From assembly GCA_965178125.1 (NCBI GenBank), contig OZ237745.1, positions 248,001 to 312,000 of the forward strand: a stretch of DNA of 64,000 bases, written 5' to 3'. Below the pieces are notes generated by a model that saw only the letters and a list, made by a program, of their open reading frames with translations, did not search any database and was not told the origin of the DNA. The position numbers were made by a program, and so were the translations under genes. This DNA comes from Bilabrum cf. latius. Its lineage: Eukaryota > Bigyra: Bicosoecida > Bigyra > Bicosoecida. This document shows, piece by piece, positions 13,501 to 25,897 of this stretch; positions within the stretch are counted from its first letter, which is position 1; each line of letters begins with the position of its first letter.

Positions 13501-14102
13501 AGGCCGGCTGCAGGGTGCCCATCTTCGCCATGACGGCCAACCACGACGCATGGAATCTGCCAGAGTATAGAGAGGCAGGCTTCTACGGCATTCTTCCCAA
13601 GCCATACTCGCAGAAGCAGCTGGCCCGGAAACTGACTGATCTGCGCTCAAGTGGTACGATTGATGCAGTGCGAGCCGAGCAACAGCGGTGGGCAGACAGT
13701 GCAGGCGCAGATGCAGCCGTGGAGCCTCGGGCTCTTCCGGTCCTATGGCTCTCGAGGGACTCGCAGCTTCATCCGGAGGACTAGCCAGCGCAAGCATCAG
13801 GTGAAAGGGCTGGACGCTCGGCTGTGGCCGAGTCTGGTGCTGCGGGTGGGAAGGTGCAAAGCGGATCTAGTGTGCCTGTGCGGACTGCCCGCGGCGGCGC
13901 ATCATCAGTGGAGCACTCTAGCAGGGCACAGCCAACGTAGACTGGCGCTGCCGGGGAGCAGAGTGCTGTCGGCGCTGAGCCGTCTACCTAGGTACGTTCC
14001 GGGGATGCAACGGACGTTGCAGGCCGATCGAAGCGTCGAGTCGTCAAGAAGAAGAAAAGGAAGGAGGAGGGAGGAAGCAGAGGCGGCGGAGAATAGTCGT
14101 GA
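7542..14102 (+). CDS. CHASE-domain hybrid histidine kinase 1
   Basis: A 2186-residue membrane sensor kinase, single exon, with about sixteen in-frame TAG codons and a TGA stop. Order of parts: TM helix near residues 26-48; an extracellular CHASE-like domain (about 65-250; ends in the family pattern G-hydrophobic-APVYS); a second extracellular block; a TM helix about 525-548; an H-box with phosphoacceptor His584 in VVHEQRNPLH; an ATPase domain with N-box (ILANGLTNAAKF), G1 (DTGRGLG) and G2 (GSGLGLAMAE); and a receiver with Asp1970 (LMDIVM) and Lys2020 (LPKP). CHASE domains bind small ligands such as cytokinins in plants; the ligand here is unknown. The ATPase domain is split by about 330 residues of low complexity. 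The C-terminus is strongly basic (KRRVVKKKKRK). The start matches that of the inverted paralogue at 34411-40881. Confidence 0.9.
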
Positions 14103-14247
14103 TGAGGGCCGCCCGGGGTGGGCGGTGCCTGTTTGCTATGGCTATGGAATGTACTGGATCCTGGATTGCTCCGGGATTCCTTGAGGTGAATAAGTACATA
14201 AGACGTTTTCTCAGTGTTCCTTTGTATCTTTAGCGGTTCATGAGTCT

Positions 14248-17200
14248 TCAGAACAATCCCGAGTTTGCCCCAGAATTGCGACTCATGGTTCGTTTCAGGG
14301 GATTCACACCGGAAAAGTTTCCTAATAGCTGCCCTTCACCCGATCCTGAGCCCTTGGCTCGATCTGTTGCTGCCTTGTGCGCCTACTTTTGCGCCTGCTT
14401 TTGTCTGAAGTAGCACACCCGCACAGACCCGATGATACCGCCAAGAAGCACAACACTGCACAATATGCTCCCGCACACGATCTGGAGCAGTTTTGGGAGG
14501 TCCGCCCGCCTCGGGACTCGAGCCTCATCTTCACCAGCCGTGCTCCCAAACCCAGGCGGTGCTGGGATGCCAGAAGTTACCCCGAGGTCAATCGTCGCAG
14601 CTCTACTGAAAACTCTGATCGAGCCGGCATCCAGTCGAACCGACTGGGTCAAGTAGAAGCTTGTTGGCTCAGCCTCTCGCAGGTCTCCCAGGAGCCCGCC
14701 GTTGGCGTCTAGGGGCTCGATGTAGGCGTGAAGGTTGCCAATTGCCCGTGGGGTGGGGAACAGGGGCTCGAAGGTGACGTCCAGAGTGACCGTAGTCGTT
14801 ATATTTCCGCCGAGTGGATGCTGCAGCTGCCTGTCCTGCCGCCGTAGATGCGGCAGTTGTCTCCCCAGCCGCCGCAGCGATGCTTCTGAAGAATACATGG
14901 AACTGTTCAGCGTGCCATAATTCACTCGCGTGATTGTTGCGTCAATAGCGTCTGTAATTCCGCTCGACACAACATCCTGAATGCTCCTTATTAGGCGGTT
15001 CATGACAGCAGCGGCAGCCCGACCACTGAACACAATGTCAGCGGAAACATGCAGGCCCCTCTTCGCTGTTGGCTCCCTGCATATCCCCACTGGCTCAATA
15101 GCATCGGTAATGGCGCCATTATGCGTGCCGTTGCTGCTTTCATCGGCCGCAATGCACGCTAGTCCGGCTCCGCAGGAGCCGCGGTGCTTGCACAGAGAGC
15201 CAATCTCGCACCTGCCACACTTGAGGTCATCGTCGCCGCAGTCAACGTCAGATTCATCACCATTCTACCGCTAATCCGCGCAACTTGGCGCGCTTTCTGC
15301 TGTGCTGGTCGCAGTACATGCACTCGATTGGCTCGCCCCACTCCTCGTGTACCCGAGGTCGCACACGCATGTCGCATCGCTGCTGCTCGACGCGTTAACG
15401 CTGGCCATACATGTGCCTCTCTGACCACAGTCAACGCCAATGCAGCCTATGGGTACCGGCGGCACTTCGCAATCCGGGCCAGCGTAGCCCGTGGCACATT
15501 CACAGGATCGCTCACCCACGCCCACTACCGTGCAGGTGCCATCCAAGCCGCAGGGAGGTCGCTAGCCCGCGGGATAGCTGCAAGGATCTGAGTCAGGAAG
15601 CACCCCATGAAGTAGCTACTATAGGTCGATGTCGACGATGTGGATCAGTGCTGACCGAGTTTCGATGTCATATCGACCGAAGAGCGCAGTCGCTGCTACC
15701 GTCGACCCGGTCCCCTGCGCCGGGGCGATCTCAAACTGCAGCTCTGGGCTTCCGGAAATGCTAACGTTAACGGCAGCACCATCGAGAGTTGTGGCGCCCA
15801 GTGTGGTGCCAGGCGAATTTCGCACCCTGCTGCCGGTGATCCAGCCGTACGAGGCACCTGTTGCTGCCGCTAGCCTGAGCCTATCCACTGCCTATGACAT
15901 GCTCGTATCGCTGGCAAGTCCATCGGCTGAGGGGTAAAGCGAGGCCAACTGATTGTAAGAGAGGGCAGACAAGCTTGCGTCGCTTGGCCAAATGATCGTT
16001 TCTACTCTGTCTTTCAGTTCGAAGAGCCATGTCCGCAGCTCTTCTGACGTGCCAGGCAGCGTGCCAGCCTGCAAGATCGAGTACATCAGGCTCGCCCCTC
16101 TCAGCTGCTGCTGCTGCATGATGGCTTCGTGCAAGTGCAAGCCAGGGATCATGGCGGAAAACCTGGAGGATGACAGCATTCCGCTGACAGAGAACACTGC
16201 ACCCGTGTCTGCTCCACTTCCGAACTCCCGAGTGATCGCATATGCCTCACCCACCGGCACACCTAACTCCACCAGTTGTACCGTGCCCCCCACGATACCA
16301 CCAGACGTAGCCAAGGTGATGGATAGCTAAAATTTGTCGTTTATGCAGGATAGAAGGAGGACTCGGCCAGATTGGGCAGCGGAGTCGTCGTGTCCGACGG
16401 CGACGTGTGTCTCGAACGCTGCAGCCGCTGCTGTGATGTTCGACCGCAGCCACTCCGACACGGCTGGAGTATCTGCCGAATAGTCCGAGCTTACCACAGA
16501 GTCTGTCGGTAGAAACACCAGGTATTTGCCGTCGTATGCTTCGTCCACTCTGTGAGCAGACAGCGGTGCAGCCGACTCTGCACCTGCACCCGTCAGCGCC
16601 TCCGCCACGTCAAGGAAGAGCGAGTACCTACTGTCCACGTGCACGTCCAATACATGCCGCTGCAAGTTGGTTCCCCGAGCGCGGGCTGCCTGGTAGGAAG
16701 GCAGCGTTGCCTTTGTTCCTTCGCTCAGGAGGAAGCCGTCGATCAGGGCCACCGGGCCATGCAGCGCTTCGGAGCCGGCGTCCTCCGCCAAGGCAGCCGA
16801 GGAGGCGTCAACAAGCTAACCTGTGCTAAAGACAAAGGATCCTGCGTCACTGAGTCTGCCCTGGATCAGCTCCCCGCCTTCCGTACGAAAGGGAATGCCT
16901 GCTTCTGCGTCTGCACGAGCGGACAGTTTTGCAAGCTGCATGCGGTGGTATCCTGTTACCAGGTGGTCTCCGAGAATCGACAGGAGCGCAGCGCAGCCAT
17001 CAGGTGACTTCTCTGTCAGTAGTCGTACATCAGACTGCTCTAGAGCATCCCAAGCGCTCTGCTTCGGAAGCAGTAGAGTAGTGGGCTCCACGCCGGCCTG
17101 GAAGGGTGGATTCAGCAGCTGCTCTACATGCGAGCGGCACGACGAAGACAGATTACCCATGATCTAGTGCGAGAGCGTCGTGACCCCTAATTTAGATATC

Positions 17201-18879
17201 ATCTGCGTCCTTGACATCGTGGGCGGCTCCAGTTCTTCAGGGATCAGGAGCTGCGCCGGCAGGTGCTCTGCTCCGCTCGGCGAGTGGAGGATATGAAGCT
17301 GGCCATCGTCCGCTCGCATTTCGGACTCAGGAAGCACAGATTCAACGGAAGAGGCCCTAACTGTGCCTATGATTTGGCCATTTCCGCTGTTGCCACCTTG
17401 CAGCGAAAGTGACACGGACGTCTCGCCCGCTGTTGCGTTGGGGGTGAGCGTCGCAGCCGATGCATGCACAGTCGCTAACGAGCCCACTCTCGTTGATGCC
17501 AGGCTTCGCGCAGACGCAGGAACGGAAATCTGATTGAAAACCAGGCCTGGGAAGACGTGATTCAGCAGCATCAGTCTTCGCCTCGTTCCTGAGTATTGGC
17601 CAGCTCCAACCTCGAGCACCTGCTCGGAGAGCCACGAGTCCACCATGGGAAAGCGAGCACGTGCCCGTTTATACTGCAACTCAGATGGTACCAGGATAGT
17701 GATATTGGTACTTGGACTGAGGGATCGAATCTGGCTACCAATCCCATCTTCCAATGCCCACAGCTATGCGAAGTCACCGTGTCTCGGGTCGAACAGGATC
17801 AGGTCTCGAATTATTTCGCTTTGAAACGCCGGGTTGTCCAGCGCAGACAGCGCCCCAGATCCTCGGAGTGGCGTAAGTAGTGTCGCAAAAGTCGATGCGC
17901 CCTTCACTACCACGCTGCTGCTTTCATCCACCAGCGAACCTCCCACTTCGACGCCTGTTGCGTCCTTGCGCACGGCGTGCTGGACGTTGCTATCCAGGGT
18001 TGCAACCGCGGTAACGTTTGCAGGCCGCGACTCCAGGGGATAGTGCGCCGCAAAATCGGAGGAAGTCAGCCGCGCGAGAGCTTTGTATACCACCTGCTGT
18101 TCTATTGCAGCAGTAGACTCCGCTTCGTGAAGCTGCCGCAACCTGTTGGCCGTGCCAAACGAAAGAATGTCGTCACGCACTAGATACAGCGTCTTTGCGA
18201 CAAGTAGCAGGCTTGAGCGAAGACCTGATTCACTATTTAGTATGTACGCCAAGTTGCGGGCACCAGCTAGTCTCATGGCTGCGGTGGTTTCCACGCTTGT
18301 GGCAACGATTTCGTCGAGCGCACGCTTGATGCCCACAGTGGAAGCCAACTGCGCGGAGAAACCATCAAGCAGGGCTCTTGATGAGCCATTGATGATTGCT
18401 ATGGGGTCATCGGGCTACAGGAATGGGTATAGGATTGCCTAGCCACCAAGACGAACTAGTCGATGAGACACCGACTTGTCCATGGTGGGCATCTCAGTCC
18501 CCGTGATATTCAGTTCATCAATGTCAAACGACCTACTAATCAGATGCCATTCGCACAGCTGCCTCTAGTAGCCGCCGGATACCTGAAATGGCAGCGACAG
18601 TATATCGAATGCCTCGCCGTATCCGGCAGCTCGAAGGGTCGTGAGCTGTTGCTGTGATGCGGGGCTGCTCGTGTCAGGCAGTAGGGCCAAGGTGCCAGGA
18701 TTGTTGAGCAAGACCTGTCCTACAATTTTCGGGGACGCAATCAAGAGCGCCTTGGCCAACCGTGAGTCCGAGCGCTCGAAGTGCTGCTGGACAGTAACGT
18801 CTTCCTGCACTGCTGCCCCAAATACGCAAGTAAACAAACAAAGCACAATACTTGAGAGAACCAAACGTTTACCGCACAT
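14248..18879 (-). CDS. FAS1/EGF-repeat single-pass surface protein
   Basis: A 1543-residue secreted or type I membrane protein in one exon, with many TAG codons (including a tandem TAG TAG near 15616) and a TGA stop. It begins with a clear signal peptide (MCGKRLVLSSIVLCLFTC). It then has several fasciclin-like (FAS1) units, seen from H-V-F-P-G and V-A-L-I-D-G-F-L-L type motifs. Next come Cys-rich EGF-like segments near 15280-15560 and a block with NGDESDVDCG, a motif common in eukaryotic extracellular proteins and usually preceded by DGVQ; here that Q position is TAG. A TM helix lies near residues 1466-1490, followed by a basic tail. FAS1 proteins act in adhesion. The number of FAS1 units is my estimate. 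It converges with kinase 1 (145-base gap) and diverges from the hydrolase gene. Confidence 0.8.
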
Positions 18880-19098
18880 TTATTTCAGCTGTGAATGAAG
18901 CTTAAAATCTCGAGTGGAGCACGGAATTGTAACGTGACAATTGTCCGGAGCACATCTTGTTTTCGAAGCAAAACCCAATCAGTAGCACTAGTATCCCCAA
19001 CAGACACTAAAATCGTTGCAGGTTGTTCGTAAAGTAATAAATTAATATCTTCCTACAGCTTTTGCAGCCCAATCTTCACTGAAGGCGGTACATTTGGC
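18880..19098. promoter_or_regulatory. Divergent intergenic region
   Basis: These 219 bases separate the start codons of two oppositely directed genes (FAS1 protein and hydrolase) and must hold both promoters. The stretch is locally AT-richer than the genes, with TA-rich runs near 19031-19052. I see no recognisable named motif. Confidence 0.4.
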
Positions 19099-21678
19099 AT
19101 GGCAGATTCCACAAGTGGTGCTGGTGGCATCCACCGGAGGAAATCGGTATCCCTGCTGGCGTCCGCGCGGCGAAGTTAGGCGTATTCGGTGTTTCAGGGC
19201 TTTTATACTGACGTATGGATGGCGCTCATATTTGCAGCGTGCTACTGCTTCTTAATGGTCCTGTTTTACGCGCTGACTGGGCGTGACAGCACGCTAGTAG
19301 GTACGCTGCTGGCCCGTCTGGTGCAATCTCTCAATGGATTTACGATTGCCAATGCTGCCTTTTGTCTGTTCATGGGTGCTGTAACGATGCTATACTACCG
19401 GGTGACTGCTCCAGTGTGCCCCCGCGAATTGGCCCGGCTCGAAGATGCCGTGCTGAAGTTGCGCACCAGGAGCCATTTCGAGCACATCTGGACTGGAATT
19501 CACCCCATTTCTCCTAAAGTATCTGCACCGATGCATTCGGTACGGTATATGGCGGGGGCATTGCCTCATTCGCCCCCCAAGGAGCAGGCGGGGTGTTACG
19601 ATAGCGTCGGAACAGACGACACCAGCACGAGATCAGCGTCACCACGAAGCGAGGGCGGTGCCTCACCAACATTGAGTGCATTCAAAGAACCAGAAGTCCA
19701 CGCTAGCAGATCGGATTTGCGCCAGGAAACGCGGGACGCTGGGCCAGTGACTGCCGGCTCACACGCAGACCCGAGCTAGCCGAGCACACCGAGCATGCCC
19801 ACCACGCACGCCGCCCAGAACCGAGGGCTTCCCGGGCGACTGCGGCTCTCGCCCGATGCAGGCACAAACAACCCTGATGAGTGCACTCGTCACACGGACG
19901 TGCCCCAGGTGGATATAGTCCTCGTGCACGGTCACAGCAGCGGGGCGGCCCTCTGGAGCTGCGTGGCCGACGAGCTGTGCCTGCACTGCAGTGCGGTGCA
20001 CCTGCTCGACATGCCGGGGTGGGGGCGCACTCCCCTTCCACAGTGCATGCGCGGGGAGCAGGACTAGGAGAAGGTGCTGGAGTTCGCGGCCGGGTCGGTG
20101 CTGTCGTACCTGGACGAGCGCGGTCTCGCGCCAGAAAGCACCGTGCTGGTGGGCCACAGCATGGGAGCTGCCGCTGTGGCCCTGCTCGCGAGGAAGCACC
20201 CCAGCAGGGTCCGACAGGTCATCCTGTGTTCCCCAGGCGCGGTTGTTCCCTGCATGGCCAGGAACGTGGGCTGGGCCTTGTGCCTCAAGTACTTGACCCC
20301 GTACCAGATCGCTCGATGGTCGGGGTCGTGGGGCGCCAGCTTCGGCGTGTGGCTGTACGAGAAGCTGTCGGGTGAGCACCCTGAGTATCCCCCGCTGTAC
20401 TACTAGCTGGGCTGCAACACCCTGTGGCAGGGTGCGGGCGACGATTGCGCCCGCAAGTTCGTGCAGCACAGCGCGACCATGAGCCACATCTGGTGGAGCC
20501 GGCCGGTGCTGCGCGAGATCCTCGCGCTTAAGGTGCCCGTGAGCGTGCTGTGGGGGGAGCACGACGAGATCTTCCCGGTGGATCACGGCAAGATGCTGGC
20601 ACACGTGCTGGGGAACAAAACGGACCTCTACGTGGTCAAAGGCGCAGAGCACAACCCCGCGCACACGGACAGCGCGGCGGTGGGCGCGTGCATTGGGGAC
20701 GCTGTCAGGAAGACAGTGGGCGCACCACGACTGTTGTGCGGGCCGCAGGCAGCTGCCGCCCGACGCACGGGGCGCAGTAACAGCAGCGGGAGCCGCAGCA
20801 GCAGCGAAAGCGACAGCGATGGCGTGGAAGAGGGCAATGCCGCGCAGTCCAGCGGCAGCTAGGCGAGCAACATGCCACGGAACTCTGCCGAGACGCAGCC
20901 GAAGCTCGGGCGGCATACCGGCATGCATGTCGAGCGGCTGGCCCCTGGACCGGCATGGGGAACTGATGAGATGCGCCTGCAAGCGGCCTGCGTCGATGCT
21001 CCGGCCGAGACCAGTGGAAGCGGCAACTGCGTTGAAGGCTAGGCGGGCAGCAGCTGCCGTGCCTCGGGGGCTGCATTGCTGGGCAGGGATCGGCGGTCTA
21101 GGGGCAGGTGCGTAGGGTGCGGGCACATGGTGGAGCAGAAGGGTGCCGAATGGAGGTGCGGGTGCGCAGCCTGGGCCTTCACCATGCACCCTTTTTCGCG
21201 CGCGAGAACGGAGGAGTCGCTTTGCCTTACGGAGAGGTTCCTCTGCTCGCTGCTGCGGGTGCCCTACAGACCAGAGGCGCAGACAGAAGCGGAGAACCAG
21301 ACCCGCGCCTATTGCAACGAGGAAGGCGAGGACGAGGACGTTGACCTTGTGCTTCCCGCAGCCTTTGACGCGAGCAGCTCGCGGGAGGTCGCGGGCGCGA
21401 GCTGGAGGCGGAACGAAGCTCGCATTGGAGCGGCGGGGGCGGCAGCGCCCGGCTAGGACGGCTGGATCCCGTTGGTGTCCAGCGAAACCAGCAATACCTT
21501 GGGGCCTGTTGGCAGCGACCGCAAGGACGGGAGCAGGGCCCGCCGCCGGAGCCGGAGCACCTCAGGCGCGTCCATGGCTGGGTCTGACGGCGAGTCGAAC
21601 GAACACCAGAATGAAACACATCCGAGCGCGGAGTGGTTCGTGGTGGAGTCCGCCAGAGCGCGGGACCGGACGGGATGA
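19099..21678 (+). CDS. Membrane-anchored alpha/beta hydrolase (ABHD4/5-like)
   Basis: An 859-residue single-exon gene; TAG codons include 19177-19179, just before the first membrane helix, and the stop is TGA. Two hydrophobic helices near residues 40-62 and 72-100 suggest ER or plasma-membrane anchoring. A hydrolase fold starts with VDIVLVHGHSSG (oxyanion-hole HG) near residue 275. It continues with the nucleophile elbow GHSMG (Ser354), an acid in WGEHDEIFP and a late His in GAEHNPAHTD. This layout matches the ABHD4/ABHD5 branch, which acts on lipids such as N-acyl phospholipids; the substrate here is inferred only by family. The C-terminal 280 residues are Ser/Gly/acidic-rich with a short Cys cluster (CVGCGHM and CGC near 21112-21170) that could bind zinc. 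Confidence 0.8.
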
Positions 21679-21892
21679 CTGCAGGATCCATGGATCGAGT
21701 ACTAGCACTAAAAGTGCGGCCAGTATGCAGTAGGACATCACCTGGCTCAATTATCGAATGCACAGCAACACTTTCTTTCGTTTTATACGGCTTATGTAAA
21801 CAAGCATGCAGGAATCGCCCTGCGAACAACAAACTTGGAGGGCTTGACAACAGCGGGAGCTCAAACACTGCTCGGACGACCCGCCCGCTGAT

Positions 21893-23866
21893 TCAGCTGC
21901 CCAGTGCGCTGTAGGCTGCAGAGATGGAAACACCCGCGCCACCGCTCGGAGCAACCGGTCGCTTCACCGACTTGCCTGTGGCGCCGCCTGCGGCTGGGGC
22001 AGCCCGCCTTGCGACCATCTTGGATCCAGTGTGGCCTCTCATCGCAGCTGGCCCTGCGCCTCCGCTGGCAGCCGTGGCGCCGCCGATCTCGGACCTGCTC
22101 CTCTTCTCTGCCGCCACAGCGAGCCAGGAAGGCATCTTGCAGGCAGCTCCATCGCGCGTTGCCTCCACGCCGACCCACTCCCCCACCTTGGGGTCGTATG
22201 AGCACCGCAGCACTACCTCCTCCGCGTCACTGCTTCCACCAGACGAGGTGCCCTTGGATCCTGCCGACCCTCCCGCCCCTGGGTCGGCCGAGGCACCGCC
22301 TGTCGCTGCGGTTCGCTTGTTCAGCTTGCTCGCGTCAACAGTGAGCCTCAGTGGCAGCTCCTGGTAGTGACCCATGAACTGAATCCGGAACGTTGTGGGC
22401 ACCACGGCCCGGCCCCGCGCCGGCACGCTGGCATTGGCTCCGCCCGTGTCGCCGTGGGACAGCCCCACCACCTTGCCCTCACCCTCGACCACAGTGACCT
22501 TCCGGACTAGCTCGTACGGCGTCCCGTCCACGTCCTGGCCCGAGAGCTCAACGGATCTATTGCCGGACCGATCCACTCTCCCGGCCTTGACCTTGACGTA
22601 TCGCTTGAGACGGAAGGGCGGGATCTCGAGCCCCAGGGCCTGGGCCAGCTTGGCCGAGAAGACCTCGCACTTGGCGTGCACGACCAGCGCCGCGTCTCGA
22701 TCTAGAGGGGTCTTCTGCAGGTTGACGATCACCAGCTTGCCGGCCTTGCCTCCCCGGGCCCTGGACGGCTTCGCGACGTTGGCTGGGATGTCGGCGGCGG
22801 GTGTGACCGTGAGCGAAGAGCCCATGGCGAGGCAGACTTCGGCTCTGTCCCCCCAGCGGAACCCGTCGTCAATGGCTTTATCCGGGAGATCCTCCCCGAA
22901 GCTGCGAGGGCACAGATTAAACCAGGAACGGATGAATTTAGCGGATGGGGAACAAGGCTGGTGATGCCCACGGCACTCGTGCATCGCATTGCATCGCGTC
23001 GTAGTCCACGCCTCTACCTCTCTCACTTGATGATCGAGTCATGGAGATCACTCCTGCAGTGAGGACACTTCCTCCCCGTCCTGTGGTCGAACACGCTGAG
23101 GCCCCTCGCGCGGCACTTGAAGTCGCGGAGGTATTCCTGCCCGCAGCCCTTGGCGGGCCTGCCTCCCTTCTTGGTCGGTCGCCCCCCGCACAGCTCCAGG
23201 TTGCTATTGCCGTGGAGCTCGGAGAGCTTGCCTGGGGGAAAGGCCGACCGTCTGTGGAGGCCATCGGTGTTCTGCGAGACCAGGTGGTGCAGCATCCCGC
23301 CGCTCTCCATTGCACAGAGGGTCATGTGCGTGGGTGTGGGGATGGCCTTAAGCGTGCTGGCCACCGTCTTTGACTTGGTAGACCTGCGAGCCTTGTGCGC
23401 TCGTAGCTCCCACACGCCGGGACCGGTTGTTAGGCATGTCTTCATGCCCGATCTGAAGTCCGGGATTCCAGCTCTGCGGTACCGATCAAAATGCCATCAA
23501 GACGCACAAGTTTCCAAATATCAACACATTTTGAAGAAGTGTGCTCCCAACTGTCGGGACCTCGCGTACTCTGAACTCCGACAGAACGCAGGTATTTTGC
23601 TGATTCCATTGAGACGAGAACCTCACGCAGTACTTATTCCCGCCCCAGTAAAAGCGATCGTTGCCTTGCTAGCTCGGATCCAGGCTGCAGCCTGCAGCAT
23701 ATCAGTGAGATGCAGGAGCCTTCATATCACATAGGCCTAGGCCTACTGCAAAATAGCGACTGGTATTTGACTCCAATGAACTTACCATGGCAACCTTTCG
23801 GTTTAGTTCTTCCTCAGAGTCAAAGTACTCCTTCCTTTCATCACCTTTACGGGCAGTGTGTGCCAT
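21893..23866 (-). CDS. SIRT7-like NAD-dependent deacylase, four exons
   Basis: Exons read 23786-23866, 23627-23691, 23473-23027 and 22901-21893 on the minus strand, joined by introns of about 94-153 bases, each with GT-AG ends. Together they give 533 residues ending in TGA, with no TAG codon. The NAD site FTGAGISTAAGIPDFRSG is rebuilt across the exon 2/3 junction, which supports the splicing. SQNTDGLH, ELHGN (catalytic His), a Cys-rich zinc module (CGG, GCG, CPHC) and GSSL follow. The sequence between LHGN and FGE (YLRDF to DSIINFGE) resembles human SIRT7, a class IV nuclear deacylase linked to chromatin and rRNA genes. A non-conserved Ala/Gly-rich tail of about 150 residues follows. It shares a divergent spacer with the DUF268 gene. 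Confidence 0.9.
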
Positions 23867-24139
23867 CTCCTTGTTTCTTGGTTACTATACTGTGAGGTCA
23901 TGTTCCTGTTCTCGCCGATTCTGCTGGTTCCGCTCAGCCTGAAGGTCCGGAATCGGCGTGCGCGGCGCCATTCCGATATACGAAAAGTACACTATTCAAA
24001 AACTTACGCCCAAAATACCTAATACCTTGCTCCTAGTTCAGCAGCCAGTTTCCCGGGTACACCCCGGTACGCGGACGGATTTTATTAGAATTTTTATTTT
24101 AGATTCAACTCTCGATCTTCACCGTTTGGCCAAGGAGAC
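23867..24139. promoter_or_regulatory. Divergent intergenic region
   Basis: These 273 bases lie between the start codons of the sirtuin (-) and DUF268 (+) genes, so promoters for both should be here. I see AT-rich patches near 24081-24110 but no named element. Confidence 0.35.
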
Positions 24140-25897
24140 ATGCGGCAGGCTCCCCAGCAAGTAGGCAGCCGATTTTAGCCCATTAGTATTGCAGTTGGTG
24201 TTGCCGTTGGAGTGCTAGGAACTGTGCTCTGCCTGCAACTGCTGGAATCGAAGGCAGATCTTCAACCACGATCAAATGGAGCCAGCACCGTCGTGGCGCA
24301 GGAGCAAGCCGACGCACCGAAGCCGAGTTCAGCTAGTTCAGCCAGTCTTCGAGTGTCTGAACGCGAAGATATCCCTGCGGTGCCGTCCTAGTCCCCGGTT
24401 CCGTCTCCATCGTCCGTGGCTAGAGTCAAAAACGCGGCTACCAGCAGTATTGGTGGTACGAAAGGTGCTCTAACGCTCACACCCGAGCTGGCTAGGTCTG
24501 CTGCCACTGCTCTCGATTGCTAGGGTGTCTGCGAAATTGAGGTTCCGGAGGAACGGGTGCAACACACGGAAGGCGAGTACATCCCGAAATTGACAAAGCC
24601 TCTGTCTTGCAATCGGGTGATGCTCAGGATGCTTTCAACGTGCCCGGCCGTGTCGTGGCCTCCGCCGAAAGACCCCCCGGCAAAGTTGCGAGATGCGTAT
24701 ACCATGAATGGCCGGGCGAAGCTGACGAAGTGGTACATGTCACAAAGATACAGTGGGGGAAATGCAATGGTAAAATCGTGGAGCCCCGCATACATAGACA
24801 ATCTTGTCGAGGGGTCCAAAGACGAGCGAAAAATTACCGTCTATGACGCTCGCGTTGATCCGTACATGAGAAACGTGGTGAGAGTTGGATGCAATCGTTT
24901 CAAGCAGGCCTGGTTCTATCCTTCCTACTCACACAAAGGGCTGCTCCATCCATTTGCCCCGATTCAGGGTGTCCCACATGACCTTTCTTCTCGCAGTAAG
25001 TATCTCCTGTAATTTGCTGCCACGGGTAATGGCTCGTCTTGACACCGGTGCCCAGTGCCGTTTGCCCAACGCTGCCATCCATCGGGTCGAGGCAATGCTC
25101 ACTCGCTCCCTCACTATCTGCTTCGAGTCGCAGGTTCAGCTAGTACACCGCCGATTTGGAAGGGAAGATCGGCATGGTGATCGGCACTGAGAAGCCGTGG
25201 GTGGAAGCCCACCTTCTTGCCTTCGGCGCCAAGCACGTGATCACCCTAGAGTACGGCAGGATCGACAGCACCGACCCCAGGCTCACTCCCGTGGTGGCCT
25301 CCGAGATCGCCGCGCTTTACCTGCAGAAGGGCGGCGTGCAGGTAGACTTCATCGTCACGTATTCTTCCTTGGAGCACAGCGGGCTGGGCCGGTATGGGGA
25401 CTCTCTGAACCCGTTCGGAGACTGGGAAGCCATGGCGCAGTCGTGGTGCATGCTCAAGCCGGGGGGGCTCTTCCTCCTGGGCGTGCCCACCAAGGGCAAA
25501 CCGTACGACAAGGACGAAGTGGCGTTCAACGCGCACAGGTGAGAAGACGTCTCGATCCACCGTGTGGCGGGCAGCCTAGCAGAGCATCGATGCAGCTGCC
25601 GAGGTGGCGATCCCACTCCACGGGCACGGCTAGAAGCTAATCTCTGGCAAATCTGTTGTGCAGCTGTCCAGTTCACCGTTCCCTTGGCTACCACCCTTTC
25701 GCCTTTTTTCACGCTTGATTGATCGTTGCAGGTGGTACGGAAGCGGCCGCATCCGACATATGGCAGCGAACTTCGACTTCCTCCAGGTTTATGATGGCCC
25801 GGTAGACTTTAGCGGGCAATTCTTCGCCATGCGGAAGCCCGAGGACCCCGAGAATCGGCTGTACGTGCCCAATCCTGACGGGTCCATTCCTTCTTGA
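24140..25897 (+). CDS. Type II membrane protein with DUF268 domain
   Basis: The ATG at 24140 opens a frame with a signal anchor (ISIAVGVAVGVLGTVLC, residues about 15-32), preceded by a TAG codon at 24176. A Ser/Pro-rich stem follows, with TAG also at 24389 and 24521. The conserved part, VIGTEKPWVEA, AKHVITLEYG, SSLEHSGLGRYGD, MLKPGGLFLLGVP and FNAHRWYG, is the DUF268 signature, a Rossmann-like domain of unknown function found in Caenorhabditis and other eukaryotes. The last intron is clear: 25539-25731, CAC AG|GTGAGA to TTGCAG|G, giving FNAHRWYG. The earlier junction is not: a strong GTAAGT at 24996 does not fit the phase of a CAG at 25133. A GTGAGA at 24878 joined to 25144, or 24995 joined to 25163, would keep the frame. 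The anchor suggests a luminal (ER or Golgi) role. Confidence 0.75.

Noticed and set aside
19759-21189. Antisense open frame of 476 codons over the hydrolase
   Set aside because: The plus strand holds HG, GHSMG and the late His of an alpha/beta hydrolase; antisense is a composition artefact.
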